Assembly (NCBI GenBank): GCA_935421135.1
Contig: OW285193.1
Coordinates: forward strand, 2,973,996 to 3,037,995
Direction: 5' to 3'
DNA from: Bugulina stolonifera
Lineage: Eukaryota; Bryozoa; Gymnolaemata; Cheilostomatida; Bugulidae
DNA: 64,000 nt
In this document: positions 23,874 to 37,000 of the stretch, piece by piece
Numbering within the stretch: the first letter of the stretch is position 1
Layout of the letters: each line of letters begins with the position of its first letter
Position numbers and translations under genes: made by a program
The notes under the pieces: generated by a model
What the model was told of the DNA's origin: nothing
Databases searched by the model: none
The model's input: the letters and a program-made list of their open reading frames with translations, nothing else

Positions 23874-25245
23874 ACAGGTGAGACGACAGTTGCGGGGACA
23901 TCTGACCCAAGTGCGTATTCCGGGGACCACCACTTCTAGAAGGGCTAGGAGCTTGTTTATTGGCTCATTGAAAAGACAACTTCTCACCAACCAAGAAAAC
24001 CATTTTCATATAATTTCATTTTAGCAATTGTGGCCACAATACTTCAAAACAGTTGTGGGGTCCAGGCAACGCACTTTCATAATATTTTGCAGATGAGATA
24101 ACAGTTGCGGGCACCGTGCAAAAAGTGTCATCTGCTAGAAGTCCACAAAGTGGGGACCGCATAATCATCTGCATTTCTGAATAAAAGCGGGGTCCGCTAG
24201 TTGCACACATAGCTGTGTGTGTGCAAAATGGTCCCCAAAAAGAAGTCATGCACACGCCAAGAGAAGACAATTCAGAGGGGTTTCTAGAAAATTGTCAGAG
24301 GGATGGCAAAGTAAACATGCCAGGGGTCCAGGGCGCCGCCAAGGCACCCTGGAGAGGTCTAGAACAGCAATCCAGCCTATCTACATGTATAAGACCAAAT
24401 TGCGGTCTTTTAAAAAGCTCTTTCTTGGATGTTGGTGAAAAATATTGTTGAATTGGATGAGGAATCCTTGTCAGCCATGGTAGTTGCCAGAGACTGGAGT
24501 CTTCAAGTGGGAAGGAATATACAACACATGTAAATGTTATGTCAAGTCTTATGGCAAGTCTTTTCACTTGTATCACTTAGCATAAAGCTGTGTTGCTCAC
24601 CAAACATAAGGTTGCAACGGTAATATAAAGTCTTAGCAAGGTGTTGTTAACCATTGCATAGCCATAGGGAGAATATTCTTTGCCTCGAGCAACTTTGCAA
24701 GAACCGTAGCGCTTGTTTATGTTTTGACAGAGCAAAATTCCCCCCATTGTAAAGCTTTTGCTGGTAAAGAAGTATTCCATAAAAGTTAAAAACAAGTTGT
24801 TTCAAAAACATTAGTTTGCGTTTGGGGTTGAGAATTGGGGTTCAAATGTTTTCAGGACGTCCTGGTTCTAACTAAAATATTCGAACAGTGGCAAATTCTT
24901 TTTGTCTACACACCTGTCAGTGATATTGTGGCAACATATTTTGGAATTTTAGTACTAGGAATGCCCTCTGGCTTTTGGATTTGTGAGAAGTTTTCTGCAA
25001 TTTGCTTCAGTGCCTATGAGCCTTGCATGGCATGGCGTTGTTAGGTAGGGAAAATGACTTAGGGATTTTTGGTGGGTGTTCTGGCTGTTTCCCAGAGGCT
25101 CAATATACGCTCTCTTCCCATGACCTCTTGTTAAAAGGATAAGCACTCTCCTATCCCACTTCCCTTTAATTTTTATAAGCATGACCTTAATGAAACTACT
25201 TCACAAGAATAGGGTGTTGGGGGAGTTGGCCATTTCTGCACATAA

Positions 25246-25715
25246 TGTATTTTTACGGAAGAAATTTATCTTTGAGCATTCGGAGACAGCTTTTTAAAAT
25301 CAATAAAAATTTAGTCCCTGACTGGTGCCTCCACGGAACCGAATCGCCAGCGCAGTGAACAGAACATGCCACCACTACACCACCTAAACAGCCTTAAAAA
25401 AGAAGCTTCACCAGTGAGCAATGAACATGCTCTGAACGAACTTCACGCAATACACCACTCTTACTACGGCCACCTTGCTATGTATATATAAGATGTTAGG
25501 GTGTTTGGCCATCTTTTACAATATATTATTATGTCTTTTTAAGCAAGGAAAGTTATTTTTGAGCGGTCAGAGACTTGTTTCAAATCACTGTACTAGGCTA
25601 CTACCTATCATAGACGCCTCGGATTCAACCCACAGTTAGGGGCTGGCATTTTAATGGACTTGAAACAAGTCTCCGGCCGCTCAAAAGTAAATTTCTTTGC
25701 CTAAAAATACATTAT
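25246..25715. repeat. SINE-like copies in opposite orientations
   Basis: 25246-25400 read on the minus strand has GGTGTAGTGG and a GATTCGGTTCC-like block, then a GGGACT...GTCTCC...GCTCA tail. 25590-25715 on the plus strand carries GGATTCAACCC and the same tail. 25535-25590 is an inverted piece of the tail, so the two tails form a foldback of about 37 bp. A related copy lies at 56560-56720. Probably a tRNA-derived SINE family; the A boxes are weak. Confidence 0.5.
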
Positions 25716-25984
25716 CACTAATAGACATATACACGTACAAAAATGTATAGGTGTGAGCGATATTATCTAATTTATTTAGTTATATCATGACCACTTTCAA
25801 GCCTAATCTAACTTCCGTACGTGAAACACAAGTTATGCTAAAACTTAAACACTCTCCAGATGCTGGTATTACTTTAAGAATGAAGAGTTGCAAGAGAAAA
25901 AGAACATCGTATAAATATATAACATGACTCACCACTAAACGATCCTGCAATAACTACATGCACTAAATAAAGTATTCTAAGCAT

Positions 25985-28290
25985 GCAGTCAATAAGACAT
26001 AACTGGACTGTGAGTGGTCCCCACAAGTACTCTTATAGAAAGTGTCACATGCACACAGTCAATATAATATAGTTTGACAGGTAGCGGACCCCACAAGTAC
26101 TCTTATAGAAAGGGTCACATGCACACAGTCAATATAATATAGTTTGACAGGTAGCGGACCCCACAAGTGCTGTTATAAAAAGTGACATATGCACACGGAA
26201 ATATAATACAGTTAGACAATTTGTGGACCCCACAAGTATTCTTATAGAAAGTGTCACATGCACACAGTCAATATAATATAGTTTGACAGGTAGCGGACCC
26301 CACAAGTGCTCTTATAGAAAGTGACACATGCACACAGTCAATATAATATAGTTAGCGGTCCCCACAGGTGTTCTAATAGAAAGTGCCACATGTACACAGT
26401 CAATATAATATAGTTTGACAGGTAGCGGACCCCACAAGTACTCTTATAGAAAGTGTCACATGCACACAGTCAATATAATATAGTTTGACAGGTAGCGGAC
26501 CCCACAAGTGCTCTTATAGAAAGTGACACATGCACACAGTCAATATAATATAGTTAGCGGTCCCCACAGGTGTTCTAATAGAAAGTGCCACATGCACACA
26601 GTCAATATAATATAGTTAGCGGTCCCCACAAGTGCTCTTATAGAAAGTTACACATGCACACAGTCAATATAATATAGTTTGACAGGTAGCGGACCCCACC
26701 AGTGCTCTCATAGAAAGTTACACATGCACACAGTCAATATAATATAGTTTGACAGGTAGCAGACCCCACAAGTACTCTTATAGAAAGTGTCACATGCACA
26801 CAGTCAATATAATATAGTTTGACAGGTAGCGGACCCCACAAGTACTCTTATAGAAAGTTACACATGCACACAGTCAATATAATATAGTTTGACAGGTAGC
26901 GGACCCCACAAGTACTCATATAGAAAGTGTCACATGCACACAGTCAATATAATATAGTTTGACAGGTAGCGGACCCCACAAGTACTCTTATAGAAAGTGT
27001 CACATGCACACAGTCAATATAATATAGTTAGCGGTCCCCACAGGTGTTCTAATATAAAGTGTCACATGCACACAGTCAATATAATATAGTTAGCCAGGTA
27101 GCGGACCCCACAAGTGCTCTTATAGAAAGTGTCACATGCACACAGTCAATATAATATAGTTTGGCAGGTAGCGGTCCCCACAAGTGCTCTTATAGAAAGT
27201 TACACATGCACACAGTCAATATAATATAGTTTGACAGGTAGCGGACCCCACAAGTGATCTTATAGAAAGTTACACATGCACACAGTCAATATAATATAGT
27301 TTGACAGGTAGCGGACCCCACCAGTGCTCTCATAGAAAGTTACACATGCACACAGTCAATATAATATAGTTTGACAGGTAGCAGACCCCACAAGTACTCT
27401 TATAGAAAGTTACACATGCACACAGTCAATATAATATAGTTTGACAGGTAGCGGACCCCACAAGTACTCATATAGAAAGTGTCACATGCACACAGTCAAT
27501 ATAATATAGTTTGACAGGTAGCGGACCCCACAAGTACTCTTATAGAAAGTGTCACATGCACACAGTCAATATAATATAGTTAGCGGTCCCCACAGGTGTT
27601 CTAATATAAAGTGTCACATGCACACAGTCAATATAATATAGTTAGCCAGGTAGCGGACCCCACAAGTGCTCTTATAGAAAGTGTCACATGCACACAGTCA
27701 ATATAATATAGTTTGGCAGGTAGCGGTCCCCACAAGTGCTCTTATAGAAAGTTACACATGCACACAGTCAATATAATATAGTTTGACAGGTAGCGGACCC
27801 CACAAGTGATCTTATAGAAAGTTACACATGCACACAGTCAATATAATATAGTTTGACAGGTAGCGGACCCCACAAGTACTCTTATAAAAAGTGTCACATG
27901 CACACAGTCAATATAATATAGTTTGACAGTTATTGGTCCCCACAAGCGCTCTTATAGAAAATGTCACATGCACACAGTCAATATAATATAGTTAGGCAAG
28001 TAGCGGACCCCACAAGTACTCATATAGAAAGTGTCACATGCACATAGTCAATATTATATAGTTAGACGGTTAGCGGTCCCCACAAGTGCTGTTATAGAAA
28101 GTTACACATGCACACAGTCAATATAACATAGTTCGATTGCTAGCGGTCCCTACAAGTGCTCTCATAGAAAGTGTCACATGCACACAGTCAATATAATATA
28201 GGGCCTAGTTAGACGGTTTGTGGACCCCACAAGTACTTTTATAAAAAGTATCACTTGCACACAGTCAATATAATGTAGTTAGACAGTTAA
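25985..28290. repeat. 70-bp satellite array with higher-order repeat
   Basis: More than 30 copies of a unit of about 70 bp containing GCGGACCCCACAAGTACTC, TCACATGCACACAGTCAATA and a TATAATATAG block. A shorter 61-bp variant lacks the TTTGACAG block. About 26.69-27.31 kb is repeated at 27.31-27.85 kb with the same variant order (offset 622, then 552 bp), so the array grew by duplicating multi-unit blocks. Degenerate units continue at 29150-29510. Confidence 0.95.
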
Positions 28291-28619
28291 TACTATGAGT
28301 CCACAGCGCGTTCCTATGTGGCAGACTGTGTGGTCTTGGCCATTTTCCCTACTTTCCATCAACATTTTAATCACATTAATCTTTGATGTACTTATACAAA
28401 TTATGTATCAAAATGAAGCTTAACACCTGCAGAACTATTAATAGAAACAGACCTGAGCCATCATGCATAGCCATTAGATGACAGCGAGATAGGCAAAACC
28501 TATTTTTATCATTCTGCTAAAAACTCAATACTAAAATAGTATTATTTACCAAGCAAGTACTCTATTTCCTATCAAAATGTAGTTAACATCATGCTAAAAT
28601 TAGCTAAACATACTTGGAT

Positions 28620-28905
28620 CAGTGTTTGAACCAAGTTCTGGCCTCTCACAGCCAATAATTTCATCAATCAAACAGACAGCATCAAACCTACTGAAGGAGG
28701 CCATTTTTACTCTTAACAGCAAGTGCCAGGCCAGAGGATATACTATAGGTGTTTTCACAAATAAAAATCACAAGATGGCCGTCCAGCTCAGCTCCGAAGA
28801 GCTATTGGCCTGCGATTTTGGTTGGCCGGACGAAACCATTCTTAGCTCATCGGCACACCTGATTTCTTCGCGCGAAAATGAGGACTTTGCGACCCTGTGA
28901 CAGGT
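28620..28905 (+). other. Open reading frame of unknown status
   Basis: A frame ending in TGA at 28898-28900 contains an ATG in good context (CACAAGATGGCC, 28773) followed by VQLSSEELLACDFGWPDE and about 20 more residues. The last 130 bp are clearly richer in CpG than the flanks. It could be a captured first exon or chance; no domain is recognised and no downstream exon was found. Confidence 0.25.
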
Positions 28906-29934
28906 GTGTGCCCGAAAATATTTTTGTAGATCGACCTAGGTCTGAAGTTTAGTTCACGAAGACATTTAATGTAGTTGTTTTCATCACCCAATTAAATCCT
29001 TGGTATTAGCACTAGAATCCTGGAGATTATGTGTCAACGCAAAAAAGTATGCTCTCACTAAATATTGCTTTACTTATACCACAAACCCAATAGTTTTGCT
29101 GTTATGAATAAAAGACTGCAACTGCGAGTATGCTCCTCCTCATGGCTGAAAGTGTTAGCGGTCCCCACAATAACTCTTCTTGATAGTAACATATGCACAT
29201 AATCAATATAACATAGCTACACAGTAAGCGGTCCCCACAAGAACTATAACACAATGTATCACATGCACACAGAGGTCCCAATATACAATGTAGTTATACT
29301 GTTCATGGTCCCCACAATAACTATTATTGAAAGCATCACATGCACGCAGTCAATATAATATCATTATACAGTAGGCGGTCCCCACAAGAACCTTTACATA
29401 ACGAGTCACATGCACACATTCAATATAATATCAATAAACGGTTAACGGTCCCCACAATGACTTTTATGGAAAGTAACAGATGCACACAGTCAATACGATG
29501 TTCTTTCCTTCTAACATACAAGAGCACTTCCTGTCAAGCGGTACCCGCAACTGCATTTCCATGCGCAATGGAGAGACCTGCAGGAGATTATCAAAGTGGG
29601 GACCGCCACCTGCCAACCGTTATTAAAGTGGGGTCCGTGTTTTTGCTTGACTCAAGACATACAGTGTGGGGTCCATGCCATGCACATGCCTATGCACACA
29701 CCGTCTGCGCACTGTTGTTATCTCCCCAATATTTGTGCAAAAGCGTGTGCATCAAAAATGGTCATTGTGGGGACCGACCCAAAACTAGGTATCTATCTGC
29801 TCAGAATGAAATTTCCTTTCAACTGAGCCTGTTGCAGTTGTGGGGACCGGGCCGGACCCCGCAAGTCAAACTGGTCCCCACTTGTCGGGTGTGCGTGCAG
29901 ACGAATGTCCCCGCAACTGTCGCCTGAGCTGCGC

Positions 29935-30345
29935 ACACACACCAAAGGTCTGTACACACACACCAAAGGGCTGTACACACACACCAAAGGTCTGTACACA
30001 CACACCAAAGGTCTGTACACACACACCAAAGGTCTGCACACACACACCAAAGGTCTGTACACACACACCAAAGGTTTGCACACACACACCAAAGGTCTGT
30101 ACACACACACCTAAGGTCTGTACACACACACCAAAGGTCTGTGCACACACACCAAAGGTCTGTACACACACACCAAAGGGCTGTACACACACACCAAAGG
30201 TCTGTACACACACACCAAAGGTCTGTACACACACACCAAAGGTCTGCACACACACACACCAAAGGTCTGTGCACACACACCAAAGGTCTGTACACACACA
30301 CCAAAGGTCTGTTCACACACACCAAAGGTCTGTACACACACATTC
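29935..30345 (+). repeat. 21-bp minisatellite, right block
   Basis: About 19 copies of the same 21-bp unit seen at 23650-23873, same orientation. Single-base variants (GGGCTG, GTGCAC, one 23-bp unit) mark individual copies. Confidence 0.95.
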
Positions 30346-31097
30346 AAAGTTTGCTTGGCTAAATGAGTCAATGTTTGCCTAGTTGTCCTAATTAAATGCT
30401 GAATTTTGGAAACAAAATAGGTTTGCTTCAACAGCAAACTAAAGAACACTGGGGAATGACGTTGATCAGTATGCACTGTGCGTGCATTGTTGGCTACTGT
30501 ATACATACAATACATTTGCATCTTTGTAGTAGTTGACCAGTAATTGCATCTCTCTTTCCTGTTTTTCAGTTTCACCCGTCGAGATGGTGATTCCATGATT
30601 ATGTTATGAGTAGGTAATAGCAAAGCTAGTTCCTACTTCTAATAAATACATGTAAATTCATCTCCATCATTGTTGCATCATTGTATTACACTAAGATAAT
30701 TTTATAAAAATAAATTCGATTTCAACAAAAAATGGAATGTCATTTTAGCCAAGCCCAATACAATAAAGGCTACACAGGTACATAGCTACCCGTCACCTAC
30801 CAACTTATCCATTTATCCTATACTACACTGTAAGATATGCATTGTTGATCAAACAATGGACATGTTCATAAGAAAACTGACTTTTTGATTATTGCAAATG
30901 AATAGAATAAATATTTTAAAACTCAACAATTTGATTATAAGAGAATTGCTTTACATGTACATGATTGCAATAAATAGTTAGAAGGAATATTATCTGTCTA
31001 CATTGGAAGACTGAAATAGAAGCACAATAATCAGTATAATATTACACTCTATACAAGTTGTGTATTTCCTAAAGTACAATTAACTGTGTTGACTAGA

Positions 31098-34000
31098 TCA
31101 ACTGTTAAACGGCTCCTCATGGTCATAGAATATCCATCTGGCTATTCGTGCAAACGTATTCTTCTTTGTTCGAATGTTAATTTCATTATATTCTATTTTG
31201 TCATTGTAAGTGTAACTCTTGTGTCCGTAGAAAAGGTGAAGGATGTTCCACCTGCTACGTGTCTCTAAGATACTCTCGTCGAGGGCCCAGAGCCAGTACA
31301 TCATACCTGAATAATGTATGCCACATTTGAGATTCAACAATGTGTTTGATATTATAACTACGACATGTATATTCTAAGCACAGTCAGAGATATGGCAATG
31401 AGTAGTTGTCCTCTCTTGATTGTAGTAGAATAGATTTCTAACTGTTAGATGTTACAAGCTTTATTTCTCCACATTTACCTATGCCATGTGTATAAACAGT
31501 GTTATATAATAAATGAAACAGAAACCATATACATGTACATGTATCTAAGGTTTTCCTTTAGCACACATGTACATTATACATGTATATTGTACATGTACGT
31601 GTACATGTACATGTACATGTACGTGTACATGTACATGTACATGTACATGTACATGTACGTGTACATGTACATGTACATGTACATGTACATGTACATGTAC
31701 ATGTACATGTACAATATACATGTACATGGACATGTATATTGTACATGTACATGTACATGTACATGTACAAGTACATATACATGTACATGTATATTATACA
31801 TGTATAAAATTATTTCAGTTGGAATTCTATTGAAACATCCAAGATGATGCATCGCCATGGCATTAAAAATTCCAGCTATTCAGTCTTTCAGCCAGTTGGC
31901 CACCGAGATTTTAGTCAAATATGACTAGTTTGCATATAGAGCCTACATGTATATTAGTTAGTCTTTTCACAGATGTGGGAAAGTGGAATATTGACTGAAG
32001 TTGGCTAGTCCATAATGAATCTATGACCACCCATACAACATATATTTAAAGGTTCTAAGGCTATCACAACGTGTTCATAAATTCCACATGGCTGAACTAC
32101 AACTATGAGATAGCATACCTTGCTGGACGCCTTCATCGGCCATGACAGCTATCCCAGGGTACTGGTCTAGTAGGGCGTACTGCGGTAACTCTCCACCATT
32201 GAAATACCATCCATGTCTGTCATAGTCTAGCTTGTATAGTTCCTCATACATACGTAGAAATACACAGTCTCTGGTCCCCATTATCACCATGTTACCTTTA
32301 AATAGCAACAAATTAAACTTTCTCCTCAATTATGACTGCAATATAAATATCCTATAATCATGTGTAATAATAGTATTGTATCTGCACATGTAGAACTCTG
32401 GCTAACATGCTGACAATCAGTTTGAAAAGATGGGAGAACACAGTCTATCATATATTATAATTATGTACTGTACATGAGCTGTTATTAGAAGTTATCTTCT
32501 CCCATTCTAATATCTTGTTTGTTAAGTATTCAAGAAAATGAACTAGAGTGCCGCATTACATGCACTGAGGGATCTTAGAATTAATCTGTAGTTTCTATTT
32601 AATACTTCTAAGGATATTAATTGGGCAAACTTCTCAAACCAAAAATACTGAATTAGTTTGGAGCACATGCTAACCTTCGACCCACTATAACTTCAGCACA
32701 ACTAAAGAAACATGACACTGTATAATATATATGTACATTTGTACATTGACTACCATTTATGGTTTGTACCACTTGATCTCTACAGTACCATATACATGTA
32801 ATATAGAAACATTCACTACCACTTGATGTCTACAGTACCACATAATATATAAACATTCGCTACTGCTTGATGTCTACAGTACCATATAATATATAAGCTA
32901 TCGCTACTACTTGATGTCTACACCCACCTAAATGTCTTTCCTCTGAAGACTTGGATACCACACAGTGATGTTTTCTTAGCCCAGTAAATGAGTTTACCAC
33001 AACACAGTCATTGTCAAGATATATACCTCCATACTCCCTAAGAATCTGCAACATTAATATATTATGAGTCTGTCATCTATGCAAGGACAGCTGAGTCAAA
33101 CTCTCTAGAAATCTATTCGGAGTTGTTCTTTTCCGCCAATGTGGAGATGAATCCAGAATAATTGTGCGTATGTACACGTATGCATAGCGCAGAATGCACA
33201 GTTATCTTATAAATAATTGAACTCGGCCATTTACATGTCCAATACAAGTAGTTAGAAGTTGAAATCACCATAGTTATGCATAGAGTTGCTACTCCCTTGT
33301 ACTGACAGGTGAGGGTAACTCCATTGCGAATATGATGAGAACCAATGAATTGTATACACCATATGAAAATAAATGCGCACACCCACTCTCTTTTGTGGAA
33401 GAGAGTCTTGGACATCAGACTAATTTATAACTAAGTTTATGCATTACATTACACTACTGGGTCTTGTTTCTTAGGTAAAGTTACTTCCCCTTGACTGTCA
33501 CTTCCACTTGAGGATTCCAAGGAAAAAAGGAGACAAGTGGAAATGAAGCAGTCCTCAGCACTATTAAACATGTACCTATGATATAAACACTTCCTTTCCC
33601 AAATCATGCGTTGTCAACTTCAGGAAAATATTGTAAGGCCCACAGATATCTCAGTTAATATTTATTTGTCCCACAGAGCAAAAGGTTGCTCACAGTTTTT
33701 CGTTCGCCTGAGATCCTAGCTGTTTGAAACTGTAATGTAATGCTATACTTTATGTGTCCCCAACTCTGTCAACTTTTAATTTATATTCATTGACTTTGAC
33801 TCTGCTCTTATTTGCTTCACCTGGCTATACATTGTACATGTAATTCACTCTTGACTTGTACCATGGGTCTCCTGTCTGCCTCAGTACAGTTACAAGTAAA
33901 ATAATACTCAGTCCAACACTGGTATTAATTATCTAGCTGTTACTACTAGCTAAGTCGATACATACATGTATATTATGGTTGTAGGGAATATACATGTAAT

Positions 34001-37000
34001 AATAATTATATATATACATATCTATTATACAATCACATGCACACTGTATGTTATAATATACCAGTAATACATTGTTGTAACAACAATGCATGTCATCCTT
34101 GTTATCCTCATTAATATCTACATTGTATGATGATTGAACTTGTTATCTTTAAATACACCAGTTTGCCAAATAAATATTTAGCCTGAGGCCAGGAAACTAC
34201 TAGATACTTAATAGTGGAAGAACTGTTAATTTGTGTGTAGCTTAGTTTAGACACCTAGAGCTCAGTCTACCTTGTATCTGGCACTGATAGGATCGCTTAA
34301 TGAGGTGGAAATCTGGTTGAGATTATAAATTTATTAATAAACAGGAATCATTGTTTAGACAATTAGACTAATTAGTATAAACAATCAGCTACTGACTGTA
34401 GTTTTATATAACCCAAACCCCCATGCAATAAATACACACACTTTATATACTAGATGCCTTTAGCTTCATTACAAGGTATATATGAACTGCAGCTTGATAT
34501 CTACCTGTTTAAGCAACAAACAACATTGAAAGCTACAAATTCACGGCCCCAGGTATACATATACAATGTATGTATCATTATTTTATTATGGAATTTAATC
34601 AATGTCTGATAATAATTATTATTGCTCTTGTTAGATCCTTGAAATTTTTCAATAAAAAGTTTTTCTCTCAGTTATAAGAACAAATGATGCGCAGTTTCGT
34701 GGTTGAATGAGGTTTGAGTAAAACATGAACATTTTTCTGAATTAAGATCTATCAGAGTTTCTTCCAGCTACCCAATAAGAATAGAATAGATGCGGACACC
34801 CCTCCCCCCTTCTCTCCCCCCCCCCCCCCCCCCTTCCCCCATACCCCATCTCCCCTGGCGGACTTTGTTGATTATATGTGAAGATAAAGCCTATACACGA
34901 TTAAATATTATACCTACATGTACTATTGCATATAATTATTATACACAAGTTATGTAGGCCTACATAGATGCATTATATTACACTATGTAATTAAGTACTT
35001 GTACATTTACTGGTATATTAACTTATATCTACTAAATACATGATAAGCTTGGCATTGTATAATTAAATTAGAAGCATACAAGGGCTGAAGATAACATGTT
35101 TGATCAGTTTGTACAAGTCAGTTAGATCACAGATATTAATTGTGTTACATGTATAAACTCTACAGCTGACACTAAATATTATATTAGTGCTGACTCACTG
35201 CTGGCTGCATATTAGAGAGATACGGCTCCAAGTTACAACTTGTACTACATTAGTTTAAGTCAGTGGAAGACAGACATACATGTACATGTATAATTGTACC
35301 TGTACATGTATTATATTGTACAAGTACTTAATTTTGTAAAAAGAAACTTTTATCTAAACGAAGTCTGTGTTGAATTGCCTTCACCGATGGCAGTAAAATG
35401 TTACCCATCATCTAGACTACAGAAACACGCACATTGCGATCAGTATTATAGAATAATTACATGTTGTATATTCTTGCACCTACATGTAATGTAGTACTAA
35501 CCATGCCTTCAATGGCAATGAGTTATGCATTGCTATTTTAATACATACACATGCACATGCTCATGTGCATATACATGTACATGCACATGCATAGGTGTAT
35601 GCGCATGTACATGTACATTCAGTTGATATAACAATGAGCTGCATAATTTGTTAACTAGTAGACCATGCTGACATCAAATTAAATTGTACCTCAACTCATC
35701 CCTTGTCTGACTTTTTTTTGGTTTCATTGAACACACATACACATACATGTGCATGTACATGTACATGTATGTGTACATGTATGTGTATAAACTAACACAA
35801 ATGATATAAATATTGGATGCACTAGAATAGCTAACAAGAACCCCATGTGCATGATGACATCCTACATGTACAAGTATTATCAAATGAAGGCTATTTGGAG
35901 CATATACACAGACTATGTACATGTATGTGATTAGGACCCTACTACATAGCATGTGGTTGCATAAAACTTGTTCTGAAGAAAGAGACTAGATTTATCTACT
36001 CATGCATATTGACATGACATAGACTGTGGCCCTTACCTGAATTCTTGCTAAATCCGAGGCGTGCTGCACCCAACCAAATGCCTTCCCAAATATAGAAGTA
36101 GGTGGATCTCTGTGAACTACTTTGATTCTGAAACCAATAAAATATTGTTTGGCGTACAACATGTGGTATGATAGAATAGAATGACTGTGTTGGTGGCTGA
36201 GTAGTCTAGCGCTAGCCACTCTGGACTTGCAGCAATGGCGAGAGTTATCCGCAAGGACGTAGGTTCGAGTCCTGCCAATGACCTAGAGGTTTTTGTCTGG
36301 AGGAAGGTTTTCCCTCTATGCCATATCGGACCATAATAACATCCAGAAGCAGTGGTGGTCCCTCAACTAGCTTTGCTACTGGGCAGCTACGTTAAAGAAT
36401 TGTGCTGGCTGGCACCACGAATATTATTATTGTTACATGTATTATTGTAGACTCATAACTTTTCGCAACGCATCATGTAATTTGTGTATATACATAAAAA
36501 TCATTAAAATTAAATAGTTGCTTCCAGTTTGATGGGTTAGGATTCACATGGATGTAGATTTAGAGAGTTAATGTCTAATGCTGCTGCTACAAAGCTAACA
36601 CATGGCACAATGATTGCTTCTGCTTTTAAGGCATGTTTGAACAATTTACTCAGTTTACATACATTGTAGATCTACATGGATCTGACTGACAGCTAAATTG
36701 AGTGTTATTCCAATTATTTTATTATGTATTGACACAGATGTTCTGTTTTTATAATGAATTAAGTCATCGAAATAGATTGTTGAGTTTTAAAATATTAAAA
36801 ACTAGTTTTATTAATGAGTTTAGGGAAGCTGGTTCTGGCTGATATAAAATATCGTAAATAATTGTGTAATTCCGGTCGAATTCAACCGTTGGGCTCGCAA
36901 ATTTTTCATCAGAATTTTCTAGGGCTATGTCAGCTGACTGGCTATGTCAGCTGACTGTCATGGAGAAAGAGGAGTACGAGATACAAGGCCCATACACTTG

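Larger units (their letters stand above)
23873..29934. mobile_element. 6-kb non-autonomous element with inverted ends and GGTCCCCAC repeats
   Basis: CGACAGTTGCGGGGACAT at 23884-23901 has an exact reverse complement at 29905-29922; weaker similarity extends outward to CAG...CTG ends. Inside both ends the motifs CAGTTG(C/T)GGGG and GTGGGGACCGC recur in both orientations. The middle is a long satellite with the same GCGG(A/T)CCCCAC core. The same-orientation minisatellite on both sides suggests insertion into an array. No transposase was recognised, so it would depend on a partner in trans. Clustered subterminal motifs like these are transposase-binding sites in several DNA-transposon groups; which group applies is unknown. 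Confidence 0.55.

Noticed and set aside
23517..23990. Long Cys/Val/Thr ORFs on both strands over the 21-bp repeats (also 29.8-30.4 kb)
   Set aside because: The unit length is a multiple of three without stops, so every frame on both strands is open; no domain or splice partner.
25985..28290. CRISPR array
   Set aside because: Regular repeats, but there are no unique spacers: the whole 70-bp unit is repeated, and the surroundings are eukaryotic.
31449..31858. Tyr/Met-, His/Val- and Cys/Thr-repeat ORFs
   Set aside because: Translations of the self-complementary TACATG repeat.
36186..36270. Functional tRNA gene
   Set aside because: A and B boxes are present but the cloverleaf does not close and a non-tRNA body follows; it is a SINE.
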